DNA from: JAGQPD01 sp020426865
Lineage (GTDB): Bacteria > Planctomycetota > Planctomycetia > Pirellulales > Pirellulaceae
Length of the DNA: 64,000 nt
Reading direction: 5' to 3'
NCBI GenBank assembly: GCA_041399065.1
Contig: JAWKTN010000007.1
Span: forward strand, 124,001 to 188,000
Part shown: positions 45,229 to 54,292 of the stretch, in pieces
Numbering within the stretch: the stretch's first letter is position 1
Layout of the letters: each line of letters opens with the position of its first letter
Notes under the pieces: model-generated
Database searches by the model: none
What the model saw: the letters and a program-made list of their open reading frames with translations, nothing else
What the model was told of the DNA's origin: nothing
Translations under genes and position numbers: made by a program

Positions 45229-46017
45229 CTAGAAGATTCCGAGTTGATCGCGGGCTTCATCGGTCATTCGGTCGGGGGTCCAGGGAGGATCCATAACAAT
45301 CCGAATCTCGACATTGCCGATTCCGTCCAACTGTCCGATTCTGGAGCGACTGTCGGCGATCAATTGAGGTCCTGCCGGGCACGCGGGGCTGGTCATCGTC
45401 ATGTCGACCGTCACGTTGGTTTTTCCCTCATCTCCGTCGGACAGACCAATCACGTAGACCAATCCCAGATCGACGATGTTGACGAACAATTCGGGATCCA
45501 CAACATTTCGCAGTTGGTCCATGACCCGATCCTCGGTCACAACACCGGCAACGGCCGCAGGTTCTTCGATCGGCACGATGGACGATCGGGGGCGATCTAT
45601 TTCGGCGTTTCCCGTTGCGGCGGAATCGCCCCTTAAACTCTCGCCCGCTGTCCCGAACGCGGAGGCTTCGTGCGACTCATTTGCGTCCGTTACTGCGTTA
45701 TCTTCGCCAAAGATACGCACGTACACAAGGCCGTCCTCGGTTTTGACTTGATGCCGTCGCGTCGCTTCGGTGGCGGGCATGGTGAGTGCGGCACCGGAGC
45801 GGATATCGAATTTCGCACCGTGACGAGGACAGGAAATGGCATGATCCGATAGTACGCCTTCTCCCAATGGTCCGCCATCGTGCGTGCAGACATCGTCAAG
45901 GCAATAGACCTGACCATCGACGTGGAAAAGCACCACCAACTGATCGTCGACTTCCACCAATAGTTGGCCAGGATCGGGAATCTCGTCAAGCCGCGCAGCC
46001 ATCACGAATTCGGACAT
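45229..46017 (-). CDS. Rieske ferredoxin-DUF59 (SufT/MIP18-like) fusion
   Basis: A 262-residue two-domain protein. Residues 1-103 form a Rieske [2Fe-2S] ferredoxin domain with the ligand motifs CTHDGGPL and CPRHGAKFD. An acidic linker of ~55 residues leads to a DUF59/MIP18-like domain from about 162 (VMDQLRNVVDPELFVNIVDLGLVY; DMTMTSPACPAGP) ending DPPWTPDRMTDEARDQLGI. DUF59 proteins (SufT, PaaD) assist Fe-S cluster maturation. Its start overlaps the sufD stop (TAATG), so it belongs to the SUF operon. The fusion could let an electron carrier serve cluster assembly (inference). Confidence 0.88.
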   Translation of the reverse strand: MSEFVMAARLDEIPDPGQLLVEVDDQLVVLFHVDGQVYCLDDVCTHDGGPLGEGVLSDHAISCPRHGAKFDIRSGAALTMPATEATRRHQVKTEDGLVYVRIFGEDNAVTDANESHEASAFGTAGESLRGDSAATGNAEIDRPRSSIVPIEEPAAVAGVVTEDRVMDQLRNVVDPELFVNIVDLGLVYVIGLSDGDEGKTNVTVDMTMTSPACPAGPQLIADSRSRIGQLDGIGNVEIRIVMDPPWTPDRMTDEARDQLGIF

Positions 46018-47348
46018 TATTCGTACTCCCGCACTCGTCGCGCGATGGCGTGTCCAAGTGCCGCTCGAACGCTCTCGATCGTAATGCGATCAAGTACTTG
46101 TTGGAAGAAGCCGGTCACGATCATGCGAGTTGCTTCTTGGCGAGTGAAACCGCGGCAGCAGGCGTAAAAAATCAATTCCTCGTCGACTTTACCGGACGTT
46201 GAACCGTGCGTGCAGCGAACATCGTCGGCTTCGATTTCCAGCCCGGGAATCGAATCGGCTCGGGCCTGCGTCGAAAGCAACAGATTATCATTGCGCTGGT
46301 AACCGTCGGTCTTTTGTGCGTCTTTGTCGACTTTGATCATCCCCCTCCAGACGGTACGAGACTGATCCTGCAAAGCCGACTTATAGAGGAAATCGCTCCG
46401 ACAATTACCCACCTTGTGGTGTTGCAGGGTATGGTAGGACAGATGCTGCTTTCCTTCGGTGAACAGGACGCCGTTGACTTGCGTTTCGGCGCCGGCGCCG
46501 GTCAACAGAACGTGCTGATTGACCTTGGTCAGGCGGCTGCCCATCGCAGCCACTGTCCATTGGAGAGATGCGTCGCGATCGACGAGGGCCTTTTGGTGGC
46601 CGAAATGCCAGACGCCGTCGGCCCAATCTTGCAGATTGACGTAACGCAGTCGCGCGCGAGGCCCGACGAATAACTCGATTGCCCCACAGTGAAACCCTTT
46701 CGACGCTCCGGGCACGCTCGCCTGTTCCGACAGAAATGTGGCTTCAGCGCCTTCTTCCAGGATCACGAGAGTATGCCCGAAATCACTCCCCCCTTCGGAC
46801 ATGGCTGAAAGGGCGTGGACCGGGGCGTCGATGACAACCCCCCGCGGCACGTACAGGACTTGCCCGCCCGACCAGACGGCGGCGTGCAAAGCGGCAAAGC
46901 GATCGAAAGCTGGATCGACGGCGCGGGTCATCAAGTACGGACGAAGTAGATCACCGTGCTCGGCCAGGATTCGATCGAGGCTGCCGAACAACACCCCCTG
47001 GCGGGCCCATTTTTCATCCAACTGCGACGTTAATGGTCGGCTATCAAGCGACACCGTGCTGCCAGCCAGATCGACGCCTTCGGCCAACAACGACGGCGGC
47101 AACGACAGCGGCAACGACGGCGGCACTCCACCGGTCGACTCCGGCAATAAAAATGAATCCAGTTTGAACAACCGGATATCCGTCCGCAACCATTCCTCTT
47201 CTCGCCGCCCCGGCCAGTTCATCTGGCTGAAGTTCTCCCATGCCTGGCGGCGCTGCTGGACCGACCACGCCGGCTCCTGTCGCTCCGCCAAGAAAGACGC
47301 AACCGCGTCACTATCGATTCCAGTTTGTGTCGATGCTTGTATAGACAT
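46017..47348 (-). CDS. sufD: Fe-S cluster assembly protein SufD
   Basis: Start set at ATG 47348 (MSIQASTQTG), giving 443 residues; an open frame extends 28 residues up. The C-terminal SufBD beta-helix core is clear: NQHVLLTGAGAETQVNGVLF, LQHHKVGNCRSDFLYKSAL, DDVRCTHGSTSGKVDEELIFYACCRG. SufD partners SufB and SufC in the SufBC2D scaffold. The His in CTHGST matches a conserved residue at the SufB-SufD cluster site. It follows sufB and overlaps the Rieske-DUF59 gene. Confidence 0.93.
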   Translation of the reverse strand: MSIQASTQTGIDSDAVASFLAERQEPAWSVQQRRQAWENFSQMNWPGRREEEWLRTDIRLFKLDSFLLPESTGGVPPSLPLSLPPSLLAEGVDLAGSTVSLDSRPLTSQLDEKWARQGVLFGSLDRILAEHGDLLRPYLMTRAVDPAFDRFAALHAAVWSGGQVLYVPRGVVIDAPVHALSAMSEGGSDFGHTLVILEEGAEATFLSEQASVPGASKGFHCGAIELFVGPRARLRYVNLQDWADGVWHFGHQKALVDRDASLQWTVAAMGSRLTKVNQHVLLTGAGAETQVNGVLFTEGKQHLSYHTLQHHKVGNCRSDFLYKSALQDQSRTVWRGMIKVDKDAQKTDGYQRNDNLLLSTQARADSIPGLEIEADDVRCTHGSTSGKVDEELIFYACCRGFTRQEATRMIVTGFFQQVLDRITIESVRAALGHAIARRVREYE

Positions 47349-47439
47349 CTGTCTGCGGGTTACTCGTACGTCAAAGGGTTGATGACAAGTTGTTTGAAAG
47401 TGGTCATTTTCGCCCAGGGGACTTATCCCCAAGAACGCT

Positions 47440-48855
47440 CTACCCGACGGATCCTTCCATCTGCAGCTGAATCAGGCGGTTCATCTCCACGGCGTATTCC
47501 ATGGGCAATTCCTTAACCAGCGGCTCGATAAAGCCATTGACAATCATGGTGCTCGCCTCAGCCTCCGACAGTCCGCGGCTCGTTAGATAGAACAGCTGCT
47601 CCTCGCCGATCCGCGAGACACTGGCTTCGTGGCCAATCGAAACATCCTGTTCATCAATTTCGATGTAGGGATAGGTGTCACTGCGGCTTTGCGGATCCAG
47701 AATCAACGCGTCACAGACGACACTCGACTTGCTGTTCTTGGCACCTTTTTGCACTTTAACAAGACCGCGATAGCTACTTCGTCCGCCGTTCTTGGAGATC
47801 GATTTTGACACGATCTGTCCCGTGGTATTGGGGGCACAATGGACCAACTTGGCACCGGCGTCTTGATGTTGTCCTTGTGACGCGAACGCGATGGAGAGGA
47901 TTTCTCCGCGGGCGCCTGGTTCCATCATATAGACAGCCGGATACTTCATCGTCAGTCGACTGCCAAGATTTCCGTCGATCCATTCCATGGTTGCGTCGCC
48001 ATAGGCGACGGCCCGTTTGGTCACCAGATTATAGATATTGTTAGCCCAATTTTGGATCGTGGTATAGCGGCAGCGGGCGTGGCGTTTGACGATGATTTCA
48101 ACCACGGCCGAATGCAAACTTTCGGTGCTGTACATGGGGGCGGTGCACCCTTCGACGTAATGGATCTGGGCACCTTCGTCCACAATGATCAGCGTCCGCT
48201 CGAACTGCCCCATGCTTTCGGCATTGATCCGAAAATACGCCTGCAACGGAAAGTCGATCTTCACGCCTTTAGGGACGTAAATAAACGAACCGCCCGACCA
48301 GACTGCGGAATTGAGCGCCGCGAACTTATTGTCCTCCGGCGGAATGACCGTCGAAAAATACTCGCGGAGTAAGTCGGGATGCTCCCGGACAGCCGTATCG
48401 GTGTCGGTGAAGATCACCCCTTTCTTGGCCAAGTCCTCCTGGAGTGAACCATAGACGACTTCGCTTTCAAATTGTGCCTTTACGCCGGCCAGGAACTTCT
48501 TCTCGGCCTCGGGGATCCCCAACTTGTCGAACGTATCCTTGATCTCTTGCGGGACATCATCCCACGATTTTCCCTGATGATCAGTCGGCTTCAGATAATA
48601 GTACACATCCTGAAAGTCAAGCGACACATTGCCGCCCCACTTGGGCATCGGTTTGGACTCGAAGATCTCCAAACTCCTCAAGCGGAACTGACGCATCCAA
48701 TCGGGCTCCCCCTTCATGTCGGAAATCTGGTGGACGATGTTGGCGTCGAGCCCCTTGCGAGCCTTAAAGACGGCTTGCGTCTTAGTGACGAAATCGTACT
48801 TGTTGATTTCGCCAATCTGGTCTTCGGATCGCGTTCCCGCTATGTCGGTAGCCAT
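47440..48855 (-). CDS. sufB: Fe-S cluster assembly protein SufB
   Basis: Start at ATG 48855 (MATDIAGTRSED), 471 residues, close to the family's usual length. Hallmarks are WSGGSFIYVPKGVKIDFPLQ, VEGCTAPMYSTESLHSAVVE, RCRYTTIQNWANNIYNLVTKR and VSIGHEASVSRIGEEQLFYL. SufB is the scaffold subunit that receives sulfur and builds the cluster with SufC and SufD. Order on this strand is sufC-sufB-sufD. No sufS or sufU lies in the window, so the cysteine desulfurase must be elsewhere. Confidence 0.96.
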   Translation of the reverse strand: MATDIAGTRSEDQIGEINKYDFVTKTQAVFKARKGLDANIVHQISDMKGEPDWMRQFRLRSLEIFESKPMPKWGGNVSLDFQDVYYYLKPTDHQGKSWDDVPQEIKDTFDKLGIPEAEKKFLAGVKAQFESEVVYGSLQEDLAKKGVIFTDTDTAVREHPDLLREYFSTVIPPEDNKFAALNSAVWSGGSFIYVPKGVKIDFPLQAYFRINAESMGQFERTLIIVDEGAQIHYVEGCTAPMYSTESLHSAVVEIIVKRHARCRYTTIQNWANNIYNLVTKRAVAYGDATMEWIDGNLGSRLTMKYPAVYMMEPGARGEILSIAFASQGQHQDAGAKLVHCAPNTTGQIVSKSISKNGGRSSYRGLVKVQKGAKNSKSSVVCDALILDPQSRSDTYPYIEIDEQDVSIGHEASVSRIGEEQLFYLTSRGLSEAEASTMIVNGFIEPLVKELPMEYAVEMNRLIQLQMEGSVG

Positions 48856-48941
48856 GATTCTTGCTTCTCTTTCCACCACCGACAGCGAACACGCGCCGGC
48901 AGGCAAATGAAAGAACTATCGTAGGTAATTCTTGGTCAATA

Positions 48942-48986
48942 CAACCGCTAAGCAATGCAACCGCTAAGCAATGCAAGCGCTAAGCG
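48942..48986. repeat. 16-bp tandem duplication at the sufC stop
   Basis: Two exact copies of CAACCGCTAAGCAATG (48942-48957 and 48958-48973) and a third diverged copy (12 of 16 bases) from 48974. The third contains the complement of the sufC TAG stop (48980-48982). Confidence 0.88.
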
Positions 48987-49807
48987 ACTTCTTCATGCTC
49001 GAGCATCGCCTGATTGTCCGCTTCGGCATCCGGATGCGACGCCCGAATACGATCGTAACCCTTCGCGTGTAGCTCTTCGGCTAACTCGCTGCCACCGGTT
49101 TCGACGATTCGTCCGCCTAACATCACGTGAGTAAAATCGGGGGGATTGTGTTCCAACAATTTGTCATGGTGCGTGATAATTAGCAGCCCCATCTGGTCAC
49201 CACCAATTTCGGCAATGCTCTGACTGGCAAGCCTTACGGCGTCCGCGTCCAACCCGCTGTCGGTCTCGTCCAAGATGGCGAACTTGGGTTGCAACATCGC
49301 CAATTGCAGGATTTCCGCTCGCTTCATTTCGCCGCCGGAAAAGCCGTCGTTCACGTAGCGCCGCGCAAATTGTTCGTCCATCCGCAACTGCTGCATCCGC
49401 GAACGCAATTCTTTGCGGAATTCACGCATCGGAATCAACTCTTCCCCCTCCTTGCGATCGGGATTGCGGACGTTCGTCGTGGCGTGGCGGAGAAAATCGG
49501 CCATCTTCACTCCCGGAATCGCCACCGGCCGCTGAAAGGCCATGAACACGCCCCCGCGCGCGCGCTCATCCGGCCCCATCTCAAGCAGGTCTTCGCCGTT
49601 GAGCAGAATCGACCCGGACGTCACCTCGTAACCAGGGTGCCCCATGATCGCCAGCCCCAACGTGCTCTTACCAGACCCATTGGGCCCCATCAGTGCATGC
49701 GTCTCACCACGTTTGAGCTCAAGATTCACGCCGCGCAAAATTGGCGTCTCTCCGACCTGCACGTGCAAGTCCACGATCTTCAATACATCGTTCAACGGGT
49801 CGCTCAT
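48980..49807 (-). CDS. sufC: Fe-S cluster assembly ATPase SufC
   Basis: ATG 49807 was preferred to the GTG five codons upstream, giving 275 residues. ABC-type ATPase: Walker A GPNGSGKSTLG, signature FSGGEMKRAEILQLAML, Walker B FAILDETDSGLDADAV and the H-loop ITHHDKLLE. SufC powers conformational change in SufBC2D and is cytoplasmic. It lies between nuoB and sufB. A 17-bp tandem repeat stands 22 bases before its start, and another duplication covers its stop. Confidence 0.95.
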   Translation of the reverse strand: MSDPLNDVLKIVDLHVQVGETPILRGVNLELKRGETHALMGPNGSGKSTLGLAIMGHPGYEVTSGSILLNGEDLLEMGPDERARGGVFMAFQRPVAIPGVKMADFLRHATTNVRNPDRKEGEELIPMREFRKELRSRMQQLRMDEQFARRYVNDGFSGGEMKRAEILQLAMLQPKFAILDETDSGLDADAVRLASQSIAEIGGDQMGLLIITHHDKLLEHNPPDFTHVMLGGRIVETGGSELAEELHAKGYDRIRASHPDAEADNQAMLEHEEVA

Positions 49808-49828
49808 TTGTCTCGCTCTCACCCTTTA

Positions 49829-49862
49829 ACACTTACACTCTTGCGACACTTACACTCTTGCG
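49829..49862. repeat. 17-bp tandem duplication upstream of sufC
   Basis: Two exact copies of ACACTTACACTCTTGCG in the nuoB-sufC spacer, 22 bases before the sufC start codon. Confidence 0.9.
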
Positions 49863-49913
49863 TCACCATCATGACACTCCGTCGAGGGTGACAATGCGAT
49901 TCGTCGCATAACG

Positions 49914-50498
49914 CTACGGTGCGATCTTCTGGTGATTCATCACCGGTTCATGATCGGCCGGTGCCGCCACAAATCCACTGTGATGCGGAATCGGCAACTC
50001 ATCCACCGCTCGCTTGGCAATCCGGTGCCCATTGATCTTGTCCTGAATCCGCATGATCCCCTCGAGTAGCGCCTCCGGTCGTGGTGGACATCCGGGAACG
50101 TAAACGTCGACCGGCACGACCAGGTCCACGCCCTTGACAACGTGATAGCCCCACTTGAAATAGGGCCCACCACCAACCGTGCAAGCACCCATCGCAATGA
50201 CGAACTTCGGATCGGGCATCAGGTTGTACAATCGCCGCACGCGACTGGCCATCTTGTACGTGACCGTGCCCGCCACAATCATCAAGTCCGCTTGCCGCGG
50301 CGTCGCACGGAACGCTCCAGCTCCAAATCGCTCCAAATCGTATCGACTCGCCCCCGCCGCCATCATTTCAATCGCACAACATGCCAACCCAAACGTCATC
50401 GGCCAAATACTCGACTGACGCGCCCAGTTGATCGCCTGCTCCAACGTCGTCGTGATGACGCCTTCCTCCAACAGCCCCTCTATCCAAGGCTTGGTCAT
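49914..50498 (-). CDS. nuoB: NADH-quinone oxidoreductase subunit B-like protein
   Basis: A 194-residue NuoB homologue. The four Cys that hold the N2 [4Fe-4S] cluster in complex I are at 40 and 41 (FGLACCAIEMM), 106 (GACTVGG) and 137 (VPGCPPRPEA). SRYDLERFGAGAFRATPRQ and the RLYNLMPDPKFVIAMGAC core are close to the family. It stands alone: no nuoA, nuoC or nuoD is adjacent. Instead it lies 24 bases after sufR and before sufC on the same strand. It may be the complex I subunit relocated, or a paralogue with another partner. Confidence 0.92.
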   Translation of the reverse strand: MTKPWIEGLLEEGVITTTLEQAINWARQSSIWPMTFGLACCAIEMMAAGASRYDLERFGAGAFRATPRQADLMIVAGTVTYKMASRVRRLYNLMPDPKFVIAMGACTVGGGPYFKWGYHVVKGVDLVVPVDVYVPGCPPRPEALLEGIMRIQDKINGHRIAKRAVDELPIPHHSGFVAAPADHEPVMNHQKIAP

Positions 50499-50522
50499 GT
50501 GAAAATCCGCTTTCTTTACAAT

Positions 50523-51143
50523 TCAATTGACGTGAAAGGTACAACAGGACTCTCCGTCCAACCGGCATTGGCTCAGCGATACCTGCGCCCCTAATACCTC
50601 GGAGAATAACATCCGTTCCATCGAGCAGATCGCACGATCCCGCTCAGCCAAATCAGTATAAGGGCAACCGAGCGCTTTAAGAACGGGTAGCTCCCCCGGT
50701 TTCGCACTTTCCTGCACCTCGATCGGCACCTCACGCTCCTGAAACAACCTCGCCAGACTCCGCATCCGGGCCTCCGCCGTCTCCCCCTCAATCCGGCCCA
50801 CGTACATCTGTGCCAAACGCCGACTGAGCCGCTGCAATAACCCCCGACGGACCTCAATATCCGCAATCGTCCGTAATTCTTGCCACATCGCCACCGCCAA
50901 GTCCGCAAAATTCGTCCCCGTCTGCCGTCGACCCTTCTCCGATAAACTATACGCGTGCTGCGGCCGACCACGCCCCTCACGCATCACCCGACGCTCAATC
51001 AACTCTTGACCGGTCAACCGCGTCAATCGTTGCCGAACCGCTGTCGCCGTCACCCCCATCGATCGCGACATCTCCGCCACCGTCATCGACGGAACCCGCC
51101 GTAACATGTCCAAAATCGTCGCGTCACTCTGCTCCACCGACAT
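50523..51143 (-). CDS. sufR: Fe-S-sensing transcriptional repressor, SufR-like
   Basis: ATG 51143 is preferred over a TTG six codons upstream, giving 206 residues. The N-terminal winged helix (VAEMSRSMGVTATAVRQRL, then a GRGRPQHAYSLSEKG wing) is of DeoR/ArsR type. The C-terminal Cys pattern C-x12-C-x19-C-x6-C-C (GCPYTDLAERDRAIC ... QCRLDGESCC) matches a cluster-binding site as in SufR. Such proteins repress suf genes while holding a [4Fe-4S] cluster and release them on iron or oxidative stress. As first gene of the operon it probably controls itself and the downstream genes. Confidence 0.87.
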   Translation of the reverse strand: MSVEQSDATILDMLRRVPSMTVAEMSRSMGVTATAVRQRLTRLTGQELIERRVMREGRGRPQHAYSLSEKGRRQTGTNFADLAVAMWQELRTIADIEVRRGLLQRLSRRLAQMYVGRIEGETAEARMRSLARLFQEREVPIEVQESAKPGELPVLKALGCPYTDLAERDRAICSMERMLFSEVLGAQVSLSQCRLDGESCCTFHVN

Positions 51144-51189
51144 CTCGCATTTACCCACCAACTAGCGTTTCTTTCCCATCGCCTCTGTT

Positions 51190-51217
51190 ATCCTAGCAGT
51201 TCCGACAATTTTGACAA
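51190..51217 (-). promoter_or_regulatory. possible sigma-70-type promoter of the suf operon
   Basis: On the minus strand TTGTCA (51212-51217) and TAGGAT (51190-51195) are 16 bases apart, upstream of sufR. Inverted AATTTT/AAAATT arms (51207-51212, 51228-51233) overlap the -35 and could be an operator. Confidence 0.35.
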
Positions 51218-51405
51218 CGGCATATGTAAAAATTCACTAGCGGAGTTTTGAATCGCACCGGGTAGCTTGACGTAAAGCCTTGACGGCTAAAACTTTATTT
51301 CGTAAAAGTTGCAGGTGTTGTCGCGATCATACGTGTCAAGCCAAAACCCTGGTGAACCATCAAACTCTTTGCGCGAAAGCGCAAACGGTAGGAAGGAATA
51401 TCGCA

Positions 51406-53091
51406 TTGAACGCCGTGCCCGATCGCCGCTGGATCGTTCTTTGGACGCTCACGCTACTCCTGGCCTATCCAACGGCGACGTGGTCGCAAGAGACGATACC
51501 GGAAACCGCCACACCGGAAACCGCCACCGCGCTGGATGACACATCGGCAGATCACTCGGCCACCGATGCCACTCCCCCTGCCGCTACGACGTCCGACGCG
51601 AAGTCGGATGCCGGGGTAGGGGGTTGGCAAAAGACGATTGATGATTTCTTCGGGAAGTACCTTGTCGCCCCGCTGGCAAGCGTGTTGATGTTTGATGTGG
51701 TGAGGGTGTTTTTTCCGAAGCTCGAGGCGGGCGTGCCGCTGGTGGTGATTTGGTTGTTTGGGGGCGCCATTTTTTTCACGATCCGCATGGGGTTCGTCAA
51801 TGTCCGTTATTTCGGCCATGCCGTGCGGGTGACCAAGGGTGACTACGACGATCCGCAGGACGTCGGCGAGGTGACTCACTTTCAGGCGCTGGCCTCGGCA
51901 TTGTCAGCGACAGTGGGACTAGGAAACATTGCGGGGGTCGCGATCGCGGTAGGAACGGGCGGACCAGGTGCGATCTTTTGGATGATCGTGTGCGGATTGT
52001 TGGGGATGACCAGCAAGTTCACCGAATGCACATTAGCACAGATGTATCGTCGCGTGGACAGTGACGGCCGAGTGTTGGGCGGACCGATGCGATATTTGCG
52101 GGACGGCTTGTCCGAAATGGGACTGGCACCGTTGGGCAGCCTGCTGGCAGTGTTATTCACGATCTTGTGCATCGGCGGTTCGTTCGGCGGCGGTTGCACG
52201 TTTCAAGTTGTGCAGTCGATGGGGATTGTCCGGGAGTATTTCCCAATCCTTCAAACGCAATCATGGATCTATGGCCTGGTCATGTCGATCTTGGTTGGGA
52301 TCGTGATTGTGGGGGGGATTCGGCGGATCGGCGCTACCGCGGAAAAGCTGGTTCCGGCGATGTGCCTGATTTATGTCGTTACCTCCCTGGCGGTATTGGC
52401 GTTGGATTACGATCGCATCCCGTGGGCATTTGGGCAGATCTTCTCGGAAGCGTTTCAGCTGAAGTCGGCGTACGGTGGCATTCTGGGAGTGATGGTCGTC
52501 GGTATCAAACGGGCATCCTTCTCGAACGAAGCAGGCGTGGGGTCGGCCGCGATTGCCCACTCGGCCGCCAAGACGGCCTACCCGGTGCGTGAAGGAATCG
52601 TGGCGTTGCTGGAACCATTCATTGACACCGTCGTGATCTGCACGATGACGGGCCTGGTGATCGTGATCACCAAGGCCTACGACACCAAAATCTATCCGGA
52701 TCACAGCGCGATCATTGCGGCCAATCAAGGTGCTCAATTGACAAGCAATGCCTTTCGCACCGTCGTCCCGTGGTTCCCCAAGATCCTTGCGGTGGCAGCC
52801 ACATTATTCGCCTACTCGACCATGATTTCGTGGTCGTATTACGGCGAGCGATGCTGGACCAATCTGTTTGGCGAGCGGGCGTCGATGGTGTACCGCATTT
52901 TGTTCCTCGCATTTGTCTTTCTTGGTTCGATCATTACCGCCACGAACATCCTTGATTTCAGTGACCTCATGATTCTTTCCATGGCCTTTCCCAACATCCT
53001 GGGATTGATTCTGCTCAGCGGCAAAGTTCGCCGAGCCTTGGACGAATACGCATCAGAGCTCAAAGCGGGTAAGATCGTCCGGCACAGATAA
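51406..53091 (+). CDS. alanine/glycine:cation symporter (AGCS) family
   Basis: Start set at TTG 51406: GGAAGG ends nine bases before it and the product then opens with a signal-like helix (RRWIVLWTLTLLLAYPTATW). No ATG suits. The 561-residue protein has an unusual Thr/Ala-rich extracytoplasmic leader (about 28-70), then ten or more transmembrane helices. AGCS signatures include ALASALSATVGLGNIAGVAIA, GPGAIFWMIVCGLLGM and KRASFSNEAGVGSAAIAHSAAKT. Members import alanine or glycine with sodium or protons. A leader of this kind is uncommon for the family. The stop lies in an 18-bp duplication. Confidence 0.88.
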   Translation: MNAVPDRRWIVLWTLTLLLAYPTATWSQETIPETATPETATALDDTSADHSATDATPPAATTSDAKSDAGVGGWQKTIDDFFGKYLVAPLASVLMFDVVRVFFPKLEAGVPLVVIWLFGGAIFFTIRMGFVNVRYFGHAVRVTKGDYDDPQDVGEVTHFQALASALSATVGLGNIAGVAIAVGTGGPGAIFWMIVCGLLGMTSKFTECTLAQMYRRVDSDGRVLGGPMRYLRDGLSEMGLAPLGSLLAVLFTILCIGGSFGGGCTFQVVQSMGIVREYFPILQTQSWIYGLVMSILVGIVIVGGIRRIGATAEKLVPAMCLIYVVTSLAVLALDYDRIPWAFGQIFSEAFQLKSAYGGILGVMVVGIKRASFSNEAGVGSAAIAHSAAKTAYPVREGIVALLEPFIDTVVICTMTGLVIVITKAYDTKIYPDHSAIIAANQGAQLTSNAFRTVVPWFPKILAVAATLFAYSTMISWSYYGERCWTNLFGERASMVYRILFLAFVFLGSIITATNILDFSDLMILSMAFPNILGLILLSGKVRRALDEYASELKAGKIVRHR

Positions 53092-53124
53092 ACAATGAAG
53101 ACCATTTAAACAATGAAGACCATT
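53089..53124. repeat. 18-bp tandem duplication beginning at a stop codon
   Basis: Two exact copies of TAAACAATGAAGACCATT; the first three bases are the stop of the AGCS symporter gene. Here the second TAA is in frame. Confidence 0.9.
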
Positions 53125-53144
53125 TGCCGGTCTTTTGTGCGGCA

Positions 53145-54155
53145 TCACCGCGGAAAGTATTTGGCCACCACCTCGCGGAATTCGGCAGGCGAACCGACCT
53201 TCGCCGCGTGGCTGCGAAATTCCCGAGCCCCGGGACAGCCGTTGGCATAGGTGCAGGCGTACTTGCGCATCAGCAGCGTCCCCTTGTTGACGCCGAATCG
53301 CTCGACGACCCGATCGAAGTGGCGAAGCAAGCAGTCGCGTTGTTCTTCCATGGTCGGATCATTGGGTACTGGCTGTCCGCGCAATGCGGCGGCAACTTGC
53401 TGGAATAGCCATGGTCGTCCCAACGCCGCGCGCGCGATCATCACGCCATCGACCGGGTATCGTTGCAACGCCTGTACGACGTCGGACGCGGTGCGTAGGT
53501 CGCCGTTGCCGATCAAGGGAATGTGTCGCAGGTGCGGCTTGATTTCGGCAATTCGATCCCAATCGGCGGACCCGCGAAAGAAATCCTGAGCGGTACGACC
53601 GTGAACGGTCAGCGCCGCGGCCCCGGCCGCCTCAACAACCTGGGCCACTTCAATGGCGTTGATGTTATTGCGTGTACAGCCCAGGCGAATTTTGGCAGTC
53701 ACCGGCGTCGGTGCGCACGCTTCGACTACCCGCCGAATAATCACCTCCATCCGTTCGGGGAATCGCAACAAATAGGAGCCGCTATGCGCCCGCTCGGTGA
53801 CGTCCTTGACGGGGCAGCCAAAATTCAAGTCGACGATCGAGACGCAAAATTCTCCGGCCAGTCGCCGTCCTACTCGTGCCAGGGTCTCGGGGTCATTGTC
53901 CCACATTTGCACGGCCAATGGACGCGGTTCGTCGCGAACTCCCCACAAACGATCCGGAAATTCCTGGCGTTTACCGTCCATCCAATCGAACCCCCGGGCA
54001 CTGACCATTTCCGTCGCCAGCAGACCGGCACCGCCATATTCGCGCACCATTTGTCGAAAGGCATAATTGGTAAACCCCGCCATCGGCGCCTGCAGCACCG
54101 GCGGGTCGACAACCACGGTTCCAATTACGAGCGGTTTGGCAAGAAGGATCGTCAT
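53145..54155 (-). CDS. tRNA dihydrouridine synthase, DusB-type
   Basis: Start at ATG 54155 (MTILLAKPLVIG), 336 residues; an open frame continues 25 residues up. A flavin-dependent TIM barrel with APMAGFTNYAFRQMVREYG, the active-site NFGCPVKDV (catalytic Cys), LTVHGRTAQDFFRG, and the phosphate-binding GNGDLRTASDV and DGVMIARAALGRPWLF. It reduces uridine in the D-loop of tRNA. It is the better DusB match of the two dus genes in this window and converges on the symporter gene. Confidence 0.9.
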   Translation of the reverse strand: MTILLAKPLVIGTVVVDPPVLQAPMAGFTNYAFRQMVREYGGAGLLATEMVSARGFDWMDGKRQEFPDRLWGVRDEPRPLAVQMWDNDPETLARVGRRLAGEFCVSIVDLNFGCPVKDVTERAHSGSYLLRFPERMEVIIRRVVEACAPTPVTAKIRLGCTRNNINAIEVAQVVEAAGAAALTVHGRTAQDFFRGSADWDRIAEIKPHLRHIPLIGNGDLRTASDVVQALQRYPVDGVMIARAALGRPWLFQQVAAALRGQPVPNDPTMEEQRDCLLRHFDRVVERFGVNKGTLLMRKYACTYANGCPGAREFRSHAAKVGSPAEFREVVAKYFPR

Positions 54156-54292
54156 TAAGTTGAGCGTTGCGGTGCCCGAACGCACGACTGCGAGGCGGGA
54201 ATAGACGTACGCCGGGTGGACAATTTGCACCTAAAGTAGATACTACATGCGGACCACAGACAAGAGGATTCGTTCGATGATAGGAGACGCGC

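Noticed and set aside
53125..53144. Terminator hairpin TGCCG/CGGCA between the symporter and dus genes
   Set aside because: Only a 5-bp stem with a 10-base loop and no T-run on the proper side.
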